This document shows, in pieces, positions 5,967 through 13,215 of a stretch of DNA of 13,215 nucleotides. The stretch is taken from contig DGEY01000061.1 of assembly GCA_002391385.1 (NCBI GenBank), forward strand, positions 1-13,215, given 5' to 3'. The translations under genes and the position numbers were made by a program. The notes under the pieces were generated by a model that worked only from the letters and a program-made list of their open reading frames with translations, did not search any database and had not been told where the DNA came from. The stretch is from Firmicutes bacterium UBA3914. Its GTDB lineage: Bacteria > Bacillota > Limnochordia > Darwinibacteriales > Darwinibacteriaceae. The first letter of the stretch is position 1; each line of letters opens with the position of its first letter.

Positions 5967-7293
5967 CGGGCACCTGCGGCTGCTTCTGCACGGAGGCATC
6001 GGGAAGAGTGAGCGTGAATGTGGTCAGTTCTGGAGAGCTGGTGTAGGTGAGGCTGCCTCCCAGCTCTTCCGCGATGCGGTTGCAGATGACCAGACCCCAG
6101 CCGTGGTGGCCCGAGGGGTCTTCTTTACTGGTCACGCCGCCCCGGAAGATGCGCTTTCCTTCCAGGGGGCTGATCTCCGGTCCGTTGTTGCTCACGCTGA
6201 GCACCCGCTGGCCCTGCCCGTCCATTGACCAGTGCAGCTTGACCAGTTTCTCTTCCTGCTTGGCCACTGCGGCAAAGGCGTTATCCAGTAGGTTCATGAT
6301 CACCTTGGGCAGCAGCCGCTGCTCGTGGAAGTGCTCAGGCGGCTCCGCCTGGAGATCCAGGGAGAAATGGATGCCCAAACGCTCAGCTTCCGCCGCCTTG
6401 ACCTGAAGAACTGTGGTCCAGGCGTCCGCGGGTAGGGTGGAGTAGTTGTGGCGATCAGAGAGCTTGGCCGCGCTGAAGGCGATGCTGCTCAGGGCTTCTT
6501 CCCTTTTCCCCATCTCCACGTAGGTGGAGATCAAGGTGAGCTCATTGAGCAGCTCATGGCGTTCTTCCCGCAGGGTGCGCAGGGCGGCTTCCTGGACGGT
6601 GCTCCGCTTCACATGGTACTGGAGCACCTTTTCGCATCTACGCTCCTTCTGGGAATACTGGTGCAGAACAAAGATGAGGGTGGGGAAGGCCACCAGATCG
6701 GCGCCCAAGAGGCTGAGGCAGGTCCCGCTGGGTAGGGCCCCAGACCTGAGGATGGAAGTGATCTGGCGGCAGGAGATCAGCAGGCTCAAAAAGATCAGTG
6801 CCCAGCCTGCATAGCTGTGGACCTCGGCCGAGGGGTCTGCCTCATTTTTTCTTGGTCTGTCCGTCAGGACGAAGTAACAGGCCAGCAGAATGCTGGGGAG
6901 ATAGGCGGTGAACTCCTCAGCTGGGCCCAGCACCCTGGCGGCGAAGGGGGTGCGCAGCACCTGGGGGAAATGGCGGGTGAACAGGGGCGGAAAGATGGAC
7001 GTGCCCAGGGCATGGAGGGAGAGGGGGAGCAGGTAGGCAAAGAGGGCATCGGGGAACAGCTCAGCCTCAAAGATCCAGATGAAGTAGATTAGGTAGGTGA
7101 TGGAAAGGAGCAGGAAGTTCAGCTCCAGTACGGGGAACACCCGCACCACCACAACTGTGGATAGGCTCTGCAGCGCAGCAAAGGAAGCAATTTTCCAGTC
7201 CGGTGCGTCCCGGCGCAGAAGGCGCAGTGCGCAGAAAACCTGCACGCACTCGAGGAAAAAGCGGCCGGCTATTGCCCCAACCCACGGCCACAT
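5959..7293 (-). CDS. polytopic sensor histidine kinase, Spo0B-type HisKA and GHKL ATPase
   Basis: The N-terminal half has about six hydrophobic helices (roughly 5-27, 36-55, 58-75, 82-100, 128-145 and 160-212) and no recognisable ligand domain. The cytoplasmic half has a Spo0B-type helical segment, EERHELLNELTLISTYVEMG (243-262), with His246 as the likely phospho-acceptor. A GHKL ATPase follows: N-box N334-LLDN338, a G1-like VSNNGPEI (367-374) and a G2-like HHGWGLVI (396-403). The architecture resembles AgrC-like or CitA/DcuS-type kinases and could feed a sporulation-type phosphorelay. No response regulator lies next to it. The ATG has an AAGGGG Shine-Dalgarno at spacing 8. The last codons overlap the convergent acyltransferase gene. 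It lies 104 bp downstream of the editing-protein gene. The kinase class is firm; signal and partner are unknown. Confidence 0.88.
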   Translation of the reverse strand: MWPWVGAIAGRFFLECVQVFCALRLLRRDAPDWKIASFAALQSLSTVVVVRVFPVLELNFLLLSITYLIYFIWIFEAELFPDALFAYLLPLSLHALGTSIFPPLFTRHFPQVLRTPFAARVLGPAEEFTAYLPSILLACYFVLTDRPRKNEADPSAEVHSYAGWALIFLSLLISCRQITSILRSGALPSGTCLSLLGADLVAFPTLIFVLHQYSQKERRCEKVLQYHVKRSTVQEAALRTLREERHELLNELTLISTYVEMGKREEALSSIAFSAAKLSDRHNYSTLPADAWTTVLQVKAAEAERLGIHFSLDLQAEPPEHFHEQRLLPKVIMNLLDNAFAAVAKQEEKLVKLHWSMDGQGQRVLSVSNNGPEISPLEGKRIFRGGVTSKEDPSGHHGWGLVICNRIAEELGGSLTYTSSPELTTFTLTLPDASVQKQPQVPAT

Positions 7294-7334
7294 GCAATCA
7301 GCCCCTTTTTGTGCACGAATTCACTAAAGGGCTC

Positions 7335-7367
7335 TTCGACGCGTTCCTGGTTTTTCCTATCGACAAA
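7335..7367 (-). promoter_or_regulatory. two near-matches to the Spo0A box upstream of the kinase gene
   Basis: Read on the minus strand, TTTGTCGAT (7367-7359) and CGCGTCGAA (7343-7335) each differ slightly from the Spo0A-box consensus TTTGTCGAA / TGNCGAA. They lie 42-75 bp before the kinase ATG, inside the 104-bp gap after the editing-protein gene. No clear -35/-10 pair is visible beside them. Short sites like these arise by chance, so this is only a suggestion. Confidence 0.22.
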
Positions 7368-7397
7368 TTCCTTTAATTCCCACCATTTCCTAATAAT

Positions 7398-8573
7398 TCA
7401 GCTCTTTCCCGCGATTTCTTGACGAAGAACGCCCAGGAACTCCTGGAGCCGCCCGGGATCGGGGAAATACACTTGGGCGGCGGTGGGGCTCCCTCCGCCC
7501 CGGCCCCCCAGGGGCTGGGCCTGGTCTTTGATCAGCTGGCCCAGGTTGGGACCTGCTGGCAGGTTGTGGGCCAGCACCAGCCGCTCACCGAGGTTGATCA
7601 CCACAAGGGCCTGGGTGAGATTGAGCACCGCCCGGGCCAGCCTTTGGGCTTCAGGAATACTCGCTTCCGGCAGCTCCAGGAAAAAGGGACCCTCGCTTCG
7701 GCTGACCAGTTCCCGGGCCCGCAGCTCCAGGAGCTCTCCCTGGAGCTCTTCCACCAGCTTTTCCAGCTCTTTTCTGCGCTCCAGGTCAGCGCTGACCCGC
7801 TCTACCACTTCCCCCTCGGGCACGGCCAACAGGGCCACCAGCTCAGAGCAGATCTCGTGTTTGCGCCGGTAATCCTCCAGGGCGCGGCCGCCGCAGAGGA
7901 AGTACACCCTGGTCATGCCCTTGTACCTTTCCGCCTTGAGGATTTTCAAGAGCCCGATCTGCCCCGTTTTGCCCACATGCGTCCCGGAGCAGGGGGAATA
8001 GTCGAAACCCTGGATTTCCACAATGCGCAGGGGACCTGGCAGATCAGGGATTTTGCGCAGGGGCACCTGCCCGAACTCTTCGGGCTGGAGTGTGTAGGTG
8101 AAAACCGGCAGATCCTCCAGGATCAGCTCATTGGCCCGGGCTTCCGCGGCTAGCTGCTCTTGGCGGGTAAGGTCCGGGGTGGTAATGTCGATGCTGCAGT
8201 ATTCAGCGCCCAGATGGAAGCTTTCCGTCCTGTAGCCGTATTCATCCTGAAAGATGGCGGACAAGAGATGCTGTCCGCTGTGCTGCTGCATGTGGTCCAG
8301 GCGGCGGGGCCAATCCAAAACCCCGTGGGCGGAGCTTCCCTCCAGGGGCTCGGGGAGCACGTGGAAGACAGTCCCGTCCTCTTCAAAGACGTCCAGGATC
8401 GGTATTCCGTTGATCGTGCCCAGGTCATGGGGCTGCCCGCCCCCAGTGGGGTAAAAAATGGTTTCCGCCAGCACCACGAGGTATTTGCCTTCTACCTCGC
8501 GCTGAGAGGTGATCCGCGTGTCCAGTTCCCGGAGCCAGGGTTGCGAGTAGTAGAGCTTCGCTATGATCAACAC
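7398..8573 (-). CDS. alanyl-tRNA editing protein, AlaX type with DHHA1 domain
   Basis: This is a free-standing relative of the AlaRS editing domain, which hydrolyses mischarged tRNA(Ala), typically Ser-tRNA(Ala) or Gly-tRNA(Ala). It has the AlaX start (KLYYSQPWLREL, 6-17), the core FYPTGGGQPHDLG (40-52), and the zinc/active-site pair H98-x3-H102 and C195-x3-H199 (CSGTHVGKTGQIG). A coiled-coil linker follows (about 258-292) and then a C-terminal DHHA1-type domain ending in the Gly-rich GGRGGGSPTAAQV (356-368). At 391 residues it is the long AlaX form. The start is uncertain: GTG (8573) lies almost on the purine run AAAGGAA, while TTG (8570) is three bases further away; they differ by one residue. 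It begins 12 bp after the PAP2 stop codon, so the two are probably cotranscribed. No alaS is nearby. Confidence 0.93.
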   Translation of the reverse strand: MLIIAKLYYSQPWLRELDTRITSQREVEGKYLVVLAETIFYPTGGGQPHDLGTINGIPILDVFEEDGTVFHVLPEPLEGSSAHGVLDWPRRLDHMQQHSGQHLLSAIFQDEYGYRTESFHLGAEYCSIDITTPDLTRQEQLAAEARANELILEDLPVFTYTLQPEEFGQVPLRKIPDLPGPLRIVEIQGFDYSPCSGTHVGKTGQIGLLKILKAERYKGMTRVYFLCGGRALEDYRRKHEICSELVALLAVPEGEVVERVSADLERRKELEKLVEELQGELLELRARELVSRSEGPFFLELPEASIPEAQRLARAVLNLTQALVVINLGERLVLAHNLPAGPNLGQLIKDQAQPLGGRGGGSPTAAQVYFPDPGRLQEFLGVLRQEIAGKS

Positions 8574-8585
8574 TTCCTTTCTGGA

Positions 8586-9452
8586 TCACTGGGCTGCGGT
8601 GAGGGTGGGGTCTTTTTTGTGCCAGCCCAGTTTGGCGAAGATGTAGGGTGCACCCAGCGTTGCCCACAGGCCCAGGAGGGTGTAGCGCGTCGTTGTGGCC
8701 AAACCTCCAGGCAGCCAGCTCAAAACGGGTTTCAGCGCTGTTCTCAGCAGAAACAGCACCACCAAGCCAACTGCCGCCTTGAGCACCTGGTGGTGGGCTG
8801 CTGCCTCCTCTTTAAAGCCTACATAGCTGAGCTCCAGGCGGTAGCCGAGGAAAGCCCCCAAGAGAAAGCCCACAGTCATGGGGCCGTCCCCCGCGGGGTG
8901 CAGGATGTAGAGTAGAGCCGCGACCAGAACCGAACCCAGCAGCCAGGTGGGAAGTTCGATCTTGGTCAGGTCGATATTGATCAGGCGGGAGTAGATCAAA
9001 AGCAGGATCAGGCCCGCAGCCAGACCGCCGGCGATATCGATGGGCCAGTGCACACCTAAGTACAGGCGGGATAGGCTGACCAGGGAAATGAGGAGAGCCG
9101 CGCCCCAGTAGGCCCAACGCTTCCTCAGCCGCAGGGCCAAGAGACCCCAGAATACTGTGCTGCCTTGAGCATGGCCGCTGGGAAAGGCATACCCTTCCTG
9201 GACCGCCAGGCGCAGCTCCCGGGGGGGCCGCTCGGTGCGGGCGATATACTTCAAGCCGGAGTTCACGTAGGCGGAAAAGACGAAAAAGACGGCAAAGCGA
9301 AAGCCGAAGTGTTTGTCCACCAGCCAGTAGATGAGGGGTATGGCCAGCATGTAAAACTCCACGGAACCGAGGTTGGTCACCGCCCGGAAAAAGGCAGTGA
9401 GGGCGGGATTAGCGTACTCCTGCAGCCAGAGAATCACGTCCAGACCAGACAT
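8586..9452 (-). CDS. PAP2-family membrane phosphatase with C-terminal membrane extension
   Basis: This is an integral membrane acid phosphatase of the PAP2/BcrC/PgpB group, which dephosphorylates lipid phosphates such as undecaprenyl pyrophosphate or phosphatidyl derivatives at the outer face. All three catalytic motifs are intact: K68-x6-R75-P76, P91-S-G-H94, and S128-R129 to G133-x-H135 to D139. The catalytic core ends near residue 160. About 110 further residues carry three or four more hydrophobic helices (about 170-186, 192-206, 225-240 and 255-274), making it longer than a minimal PAP2 enzyme of about 200 residues. The ATG has AAGGAGG upstream at spacing 9. A -10-like TATAAA (9488-9483, minus strand) lies upstream but has no convincing -35. 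Substrate is not determinable; undecaprenyl pyrophosphate would fit with the DUF368 gene in the same window. Confidence 0.92.
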   Translation of the reverse strand: MSGLDVILWLQEYANPALTAFFRAVTNLGSVEFYMLAIPLIYWLVDKHFGFRFAVFFVFSAYVNSGLKYIARTERPPRELRLAVQEGYAFPSGHAQGSTVFWGLLALRLRKRWAYWGAALLISLVSLSRLYLGVHWPIDIAGGLAAGLILLLIYSRLINIDLTKIELPTWLLGSVLVAALLYILHPAGDGPMTVGFLLGAFLGYRLELSYVGFKEEAAAHHQVLKAAVGLVVLFLLRTALKPVLSWLPGGLATTTRYTLLGLWATLGAPYIFAKLGWHKKDPTLTAAQ

Positions 9453-9524
9453 ACCAGAGCTCCTCCTTCAGGTGGTTTGCAGTTTATATTCGCAGCCGCC
9501 ACCGCTATGTCCTGCCAAAGGGAT

Positions 9525-9547
9525 AGGCCCGGGTGGGACCCGGGCCT
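9525..9547 (-). terminator. GC-rich hairpin after the ABC exporter operon
   Basis: A 10-bp perfect stem is formed by 9525-9534 (AGGCCCGGGT on the plus strand) and 9538-9547, with a 3-nt loop. It begins about 5 nt after the stop codon of the second ABC gene when read on the minus strand. The following minus-strand sequence is ATCCCTTTGG, a weak U-tract, so termination may be partial or factor-assisted. Confidence 0.5.
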
Positions 9548-9552
9548 GCAGA

Positions 9553-11325
9553 TTAGCTTTCCAGAAACTGATTGGTGTAGAGGCGGTAGTAGTACCCTTT
9601 CTGCTGGAGCAGCTCCCGGTGGGTTCCCTGCTCGATCACCTTGCCGTCTCGGATTACCAGGATCAGATCGGCAAAGCGCACCGTGGAGAGCCTGTGGGCG
9701 ATGATGAAGCTGGTGCGCCCCTTGAGCACCGTCTCCATGGCTTTCTGGATCAGCTGCTCCGTTTCGGTGTCAATGGAGGAGGTGGCTTCATCCAGGATGA
9801 AGATGGCTGGATCGGCCAGGATGGCCCGGGCAAAGGAGATGAGCTGCTTTTGGCCGGTGGAGAGCAGACCGCCCCCTTCACCCACCTCCGTATCGTAGCC
9901 CTTGGGCAGCTTGCAGATGAAATCATGGGCGTTGACCAGCTTGGCGGCCTCTTCCACCTCCGCATCGGTGGCACTGAGCCGGCCGTAGCGGATGTTTTCC
10001 CGGATGGTGCCGGAGAAGAGGTGGGGATTTTGCAGCACACAGCCGAGGTTGCTCTGCAGCCAGGCCAGGGGCCGCTCCCGGTAGTCCACACCGTCGATGA
10101 GGATCCGTCCCTGGGTCGGTTCATAGAAGCGGCAGACCAAGTTGACGATGGTGCTCTTCCCAGAGCCCGTTTCCCCCACCAGGGCCACGATCTGCCCCGG
10201 CTCGATCTCCAGGTTGAAGTTCTCCAGGACCGGCTCCTGGGGGTTGTAGGCGAAGGAGACGTTTTCAAAGCGGATGGCTCCCCGCAGCCGGGGCCACTCG
10301 TTTTTCAGCCCCGGACGGTCCTGGATTTCCGGCACTGTGTTCAAAAGACCCATCACCCGTTCCGCCGCCGCGTGGGCCATCTGCAGCTCCGCAAAGATCC
10401 TGGCGATCTCCCGCACCGGCTCGAAAAACTGTGCGGCGTAGGAGATGAAGGCTGCCAGCACACCGTAGCTGATGGTACCCGCGGCCACCCCCGTGCCGCC
10501 CCGCCAGAGGGTGAGCCCCGTGCCCACGCTGGAAAGGACCAGCACGATGGGCATGAACAGGGCGGAAAAGGTCGCCGCTTTGATGCTGGCCGCCCGGTGG
10601 GTGCCGGTGAGGGCGGCGAACTCCTCCAGGTTCTTTTCCTCCCGGCTCAAGATCTTCGTGGTGGTGGCACCCATGATGCCTTCGTTGAACGCCCCGGTGA
10701 TCCGGGAGTTCAACCGGCGCACTTCCCGGTAGGCCCTGAGGATCTGTTTCTGGAAGTAGAGGCTAGCCACCGCCAAGGGCGGGATCACCACCATGGTCAA
10801 GAGGGCCAGGCGCCAGTTCAAAAGCAGCATCACCACCGAATAAAGCACCATGGCCGCGGCACCCCAGAGCAGGTCAATCAGGCTCCAGGAAACGATTTCG
10901 CCGAGCCTGTTGGCATCGCTGGTCATTCTGGCCAGCAGCCAGCCGGTGGCCCTTTTGTCATAGAAGGAAAAGGACAGCCGCTGCAGGTGGATAAAACCCT
11001 CATTGCGGATGGTGTAGGTCAGGCCCGACTCTACCTTTCCCGCCATGGAGATGAACAGGTAGAGGTTTAGGGACTGCCAGAACACCAGGCCCAGGAAGGC
11101 GGCGCCAAACCAGCCCAACCCCTCAGTGGTTTGGGGGATCACAAAGCGATCCAGGGCCACTTTGGTCATGTAGGGAAAAGCGGCGTCTCCCGCGGCCAGG
11201 GCCACGGTGCTGCAGATGGACAGGGCGATATAGCGCCTGTAGGGCCGGGCTAGCCTTAGAATCTGGCGCCAGAGCCCCAGGTCTATCTTTTCCTCATGGA
11301 CTTCCTCTTGCCATTCAGGCTGCAT
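9553..11325 (-). CDS. ABC exporter half-transporter, catalytic partner with degenerate signature
   Basis: This is a fused membrane (about 25-320) and nucleotide-binding (about 350-590) half-transporter of the ABC-B multidrug/lipid exporter type. Numbered from the ATG at 11325: Walker A GETGSGKST 384-392, Q-loop Gln432, signature LSTGQ 488-492 (Gly replaced by Thr in LSGGQ), Walker B ending FILDE with catalytic Glu513, and H-loop His544. With the upstream gene it forms a heterodimer of the BmrCD/TM287-288/LmrCD kind: its altered signature faces the partner's altered Walker B, giving one degenerate and one competent ATP site. An in-frame GTG at 11334 would add 3 residues, but the only ribosome binding site (GAGGG, 11338-11334) is on top of it and 8 nt before the ATG. 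The start follows the upstream stop codon after one base (TGA-G-ATG), implying translational coupling. Substrate is unknown. Confidence 0.93.
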   Translation of the reverse strand: MQPEWQEEVHEEKIDLGLWRQILRLARPYRRYIALSICSTVALAAGDAAFPYMTKVALDRFVIPQTTEGLGWFGAAFLGLVFWQSLNLYLFISMAGKVESGLTYTIRNEGFIHLQRLSFSFYDKRATGWLLARMTSDANRLGEIVSWSLIDLLWGAAAMVLYSVVMLLLNWRLALLTMVVIPPLAVASLYFQKQILRAYREVRRLNSRITGAFNEGIMGATTTKILSREEKNLEEFAALTGTHRAASIKAATFSALFMPIVLVLSSVGTGLTLWRGGTGVAAGTISYGVLAAFISYAAQFFEPVREIARIFAELQMAHAAAERVMGLLNTVPEIQDRPGLKNEWPRLRGAIRFENVSFAYNPQEPVLENFNLEIEPGQIVALVGETGSGKSTIVNLVCRFYEPTQGRILIDGVDYRERPLAWLQSNLGCVLQNPHLFSGTIRENIRYGRLSATDAEVEEAAKLVNAHDFICKLPKGYDTEVGEGGGLLSTGQKQLISFARAILADPAIFILDEATSSIDTETEQLIQKAMETVLKGRTSFIIAHRLSTVRFADLILVIRDGKVIEQGTHRELLQQKGYYYRLYTNQFLES

Positions 11326-11326
11326 C

Positions 11327-13117
11327 TCAATCACCCTCTTTCTGTGCGGCGGCTTCAGCTTCCAAGCGGTTTTGGATCTGCCAGATGCGTTTGTAGGTGC
11401 CCCCTAGGGCCATGAGCTCCTCGTGGGTTCCCCGTTCCACAATCTCCCCGTCCTCCAGCACCAGGATCAGATCGGCGCTGGACAGGCTGGACACCCGATG
11501 GGAGATGAGGAAGGTGGTGGCCCTTTGGGCCCGCTGTTTCAGGGCGTTGCGGATAGCCAGCTCCGTCTCGGTATCCACAGCGCTCAAGGAGTCATCGAAA
11601 ATCAGGATGGGACTCTTGGTAATCAGCGCCCGGGCGATGGCCACCCGCTGTTTTTGGCCCCCAGATAGGGAGATGCCCCGTTCGCCCACCAGGGTTTGGT
11701 AGCCTTGATCGAAGCTTAAGATCACATCGTGAATCGCCGCCTCCCGGCAGATGGCGTGCAGCTCCTCGTCGGGCACATCCCCCACGGCCAGGGTGATGTT
11801 CTCCCGGATCGTCTTGGCAAACAAGAAGGGTTCCTGGGGCACCACAGCCACGTGTTTGCGGATCCAGCGCTTGTCGATGTGTTTCAGTTCCACCCCGTCG
11901 ATGGTGATGGAACCCTGGTCGTAGTCATAGAGGCGGGCCAGGAGCTGCACCAGGGAGCTCTTGCCAGAACCGGTGTGGCCTAAAATGCCCACGGTTTGCC
12001 CCGGGAGCACCGAAAAGCTCACGTTTTTCAAAACCGGCTGGCCCGGTTCATAGCCGAAGCAGACATTTTCAAAGACCACATGGCCCTTGATGGGGGGCTG
12101 CTTGTGGCTTTCCAGGAGCACCTCCTGGGGTTCGTCCAAAACCTCCTGCAGCCTTTCCGCGGCCACCAAGGCCTTACCCATGTCGGTTAGGATCCGCCCC
12201 AGCTGGCGCACGGGCCAAAGGAGCATCCCCGTGTAGGTGCTGAAGAGGACCATGGTGCCGATGGTGAGCTCCCCCCGGGCGGTGAAGTAGGCGCCGGCCA
12301 CCAGCACCACTCCGATCTGCAGGAAGGCGATGAAGTCGCTGGAAGACCAGTAGCAGGCCAAGAGCCAGATCAGCCGGTACACCTTATCCCGGTGCACTTC
12401 GTTCTTGGCTGTGAAGCGCTTGATCTCGTAATCCTGGTTGTGGAAGGCCCTCACCACCCGGATGCCGGTGAGGTTTTCCTGCAGGACTGAGGTGAGTTCC
12501 GCTTCCGTTTCATCCGCTTCCCGGAAGGCCTCCCTGACCTTGCGGAAGAACACCGCGGCAGAGGTAAACAGCACGGGCACCGCCGCCATGGCAATCAGGG
12601 CCATGCGCCGATCCGCCAGGAGCATGATGGTGCCGATCAGGATCACCAAGGACAGGGCGTTGCCCACTTCCACCAGCTGCACCCCTAAGAAGCGGCGGAT
12701 GGTCTCAATGTCTGAGGTGCATCTTTGCATGAGATCCCCGGTATCCGCTTCTTTATGGTATTTGTACGGTAGGCGCTGAATGTGGTCGAAGATCCGGTCA
12801 CGGATGTTTTTGGCGATGGTTTCACTGGCCTGGGCGGAAAGCCTGCCCCTTAAGAACATAAAAAGTCCCCGGAATGCTGTGATACCAATCAACACTATCC
12901 CAGGGACCCAAAATCTTTGGCCTATGCTTTCCACAAAACTTCGTATCAATGGTGGTGCCGCGACGGGCTGATCTCCGATGACCGAGTCGATGGTGATGCG
13001 AATCACTAACGGTCCGGACACGCTGGCCAGCGCCGCCAAGGCCACAGATAGAATGGCCCCAAGGTAGAGCAGTCGATTGTTTGCCATGTAGTTCCACAAG
13101 ATCCGCAGGGATTTCAT
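11327..13117 (-). CDS. ABC exporter half-transporter, partner with degenerate Walker B
   Basis: This is a half-ABC exporter with a six-helix membrane domain (about 15-315) and a nucleotide-binding domain (about 345-580). Visible motifs are Walker A GHTGSGKSS 380-388, Q-loop Gln428, canonical signature LSGGQ 484-488, Walker B LIFDD 505-509, and H-loop His540. The catalytic glutamate after Walker B is replaced by Asp509. This is the hallmark of the non-hydrolysing site in heterodimeric exporters such as BmrCD, LmrCD and TM287/288. The C terminus is a short charged Ala/Glu/Lys tail. The ATG has an AAAGGAGG Shine-Dalgarno at spacing 9 and a strong promoter about 48 bp upstream. It is the first gene of a two-gene operon and no accessory periplasmic or regulator gene is visible. 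Drug, peptide or lipid export is all that can be said about substrate. Confidence 0.94.
   Translation of the reverse strand: MKSLRILWNYMANNRLLYLGAILSVALAALASVSGPLVIRITIDSVIGDQPVAAPPLIRSFVESIGQRFWVPGIVLIGITAFRGLFMFLRGRLSAQASETIAKNIRDRIFDHIQRLPYKYHKEADTGDLMQRCTSDIETIRRFLGVQLVEVGNALSLVILIGTIMLLADRRMALIAMAAVPVLFTSAAVFFRKVREAFREADETEAELTSVLQENLTGIRVVRAFHNQDYEIKRFTAKNEVHRDKVYRLIWLLACYWSSSDFIAFLQIGVVLVAGAYFTARGELTIGTMVLFSTYTGMLLWPVRQLGRILTDMGKALVAAERLQEVLDEPQEVLLESHKQPPIKGHVVFENVCFGYEPGQPVLKNVSFSVLPGQTVGILGHTGSGKSSLVQLLARLYDYDQGSITIDGVELKHIDKRWIRKHVAVVPQEPFLFAKTIRENITLAVGDVPDEELHAICREAAIHDVILSFDQGYQTLVGERGISLSGGQKQRVAIARALITKSPILIFDDSLSAVDTETELAIRNALKQRAQRATTFLISHRVSSLSSADLILVLEDGEIVERGTHEELMALGGTYKRIWQIQNRLEAEAAAQKEGD
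11334..11338 (-). promoter_or_regulatory. Shine-Dalgarno deciding the start of the second ABC gene
   Basis: On the minus strand GAGGG (11338-11334) lies 8 nt before the ATG at 11325 and overlaps the in-frame GTG at 11334. It is encoded within the last codons of the upstream ABC gene, consistent with coupled translation. Confidence 0.6.
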
Positions 13118-13164
13118 GCTCTGATGCCTCCTTTCTTGTTAATAGTTCTAATACACCTTTTATC

Positions 13165-13193
13165 AATATAGCACGGTTGGTAGCTGGTGGCAA
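13165..13193 (-). promoter_or_regulatory. sigma-A-type promoter of the ABC exporter operon, extended -10
   Basis: On the minus strand TTGCCA (13193-13188) is separated by 17 bp from TATATT (13170-13165). TGC directly before the -10 (13173-13171) makes it an extended -10. The expected start is near 13158, giving a leader of about 40 nt with AAAGGAGG before the ATG. The -10 block TGC-TATATT is identical to that of the antiporter promoter. Confidence 0.78.
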
Positions 13194-13215
13194 GCAAAAC
13201 TTTACCTGGTCCTGA

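Noticed and set aside
7419..8915. Two long plus-strand frames (244 and 251 codons) antisense to the AlaX and PAP2 genes
   Set aside because: They mirror well-supported minus-strand genes, have biased composition and lack a ribosome binding site or motif.
9483..9488. TATAAA on the minus strand as -10 of a PAP2 promoter
   Set aside because: No acceptable -35 at 16-18 bp; the nearest TTGGCA is 24 bp away. The site may still be used, but the evidence is too thin to list.
9373..11070. 565-codon open frame on the plus strand, antisense to the second ABC exporter gene
   Set aside because: It lies almost wholly inside a convincing ABC gene, its product is low-complexity Gly/His/Gln/Pro-rich with no domain, and long antisense frames are expected in GC-rich DNA.
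13141..13157. Near-palindrome TAGAACTA in the ABC operon leader as an operator
   Set aside because: Only a 3-bp arm each side with mismatches beyond; not above chance in an AT-rich leader.
1..13215. CRISPR arrays, insertion sequences, tRNA or phage genes
   Set aside because: No regularly spaced repeats, transposase motifs, terminal inverted repeats or tRNA cloverleaf were seen on either strand.

Overview
The window looks like chromosomal DNA of a Gram-positive anaerobe of the Bacillota, probably Clostridia- or Limnochordia-like. The grounds are purine-rich AGGAGG-type ribosome binding sites, frequent GTG starts, sigma-A-type promoters with extended -10 elements, GC-rich coding DNA, a Crp/Fnr regulator with an N-terminal cysteine cluster and a Spo0B-type histidine kinase. 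The assignment rests on sequence style and family content only. I see no mobile element, CRISPR array, tRNA or rRNA.

Plus strand, 1-6.0 kb. After the possible tail of an unidentified ORF (1-63), a strong extended -10 promoter drives a dCache/HAMP methyl-accepting chemotaxis protein (180-2036). A second extended -10 promoter, with its -35 in the centre of a 19-bp palindrome, opens a compact two-gene unit: a CPA2-fold membrane protein annotated as a cation/proton antiporter (2092-3285) and a small PII-like protein (3298-3645). A Rho-independent terminator closes the unit at 3652. Next come three tightly packed genes: a Crp/Fnr regulator (3795-4481), a DUF368/PopT-type membrane protein (4474-5280) and a stand-alone left-handed beta-helix acyltransferase (about 5298-5966).

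Minus strand, 13.2-5.96 kb. From the right edge, an extended -10 promoter drives two half-ABC exporters (13117-11327 and 11325-9553). Their complementary motif losses mark them as a heterodimer with one degenerate ATP site. A GC-rich hairpin follows. Then come a PAP2 membrane phosphatase (9452-8586), an AlaX-type alanyl-tRNA editing protein (8573-7398) and, after about 100 bp, a polytopic Spo0B/GHKL-type sensor kinase (7293-5959) with no adjacent response regulator. The kinase gene overlaps the acyltransferase gene tail to tail by 8 bp.

How the parts may work together. The most notable unit is the antiporter-fold protein plus PII-like protein. It resembles, in logic, transporters gated by small ligand-sensing PII-like subunits, and the transporter lacks the aspartates that normally bind the ion. 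The Crp/Fnr, DUF368 and acyltransferase trio suggests redox- or effector-linked control of undecaprenyl-phosphate recycling or envelope glycan modification. The nearby PAP2 phosphatase fits the same envelope theme. These functional links are inferences from gene order and family knowledge.
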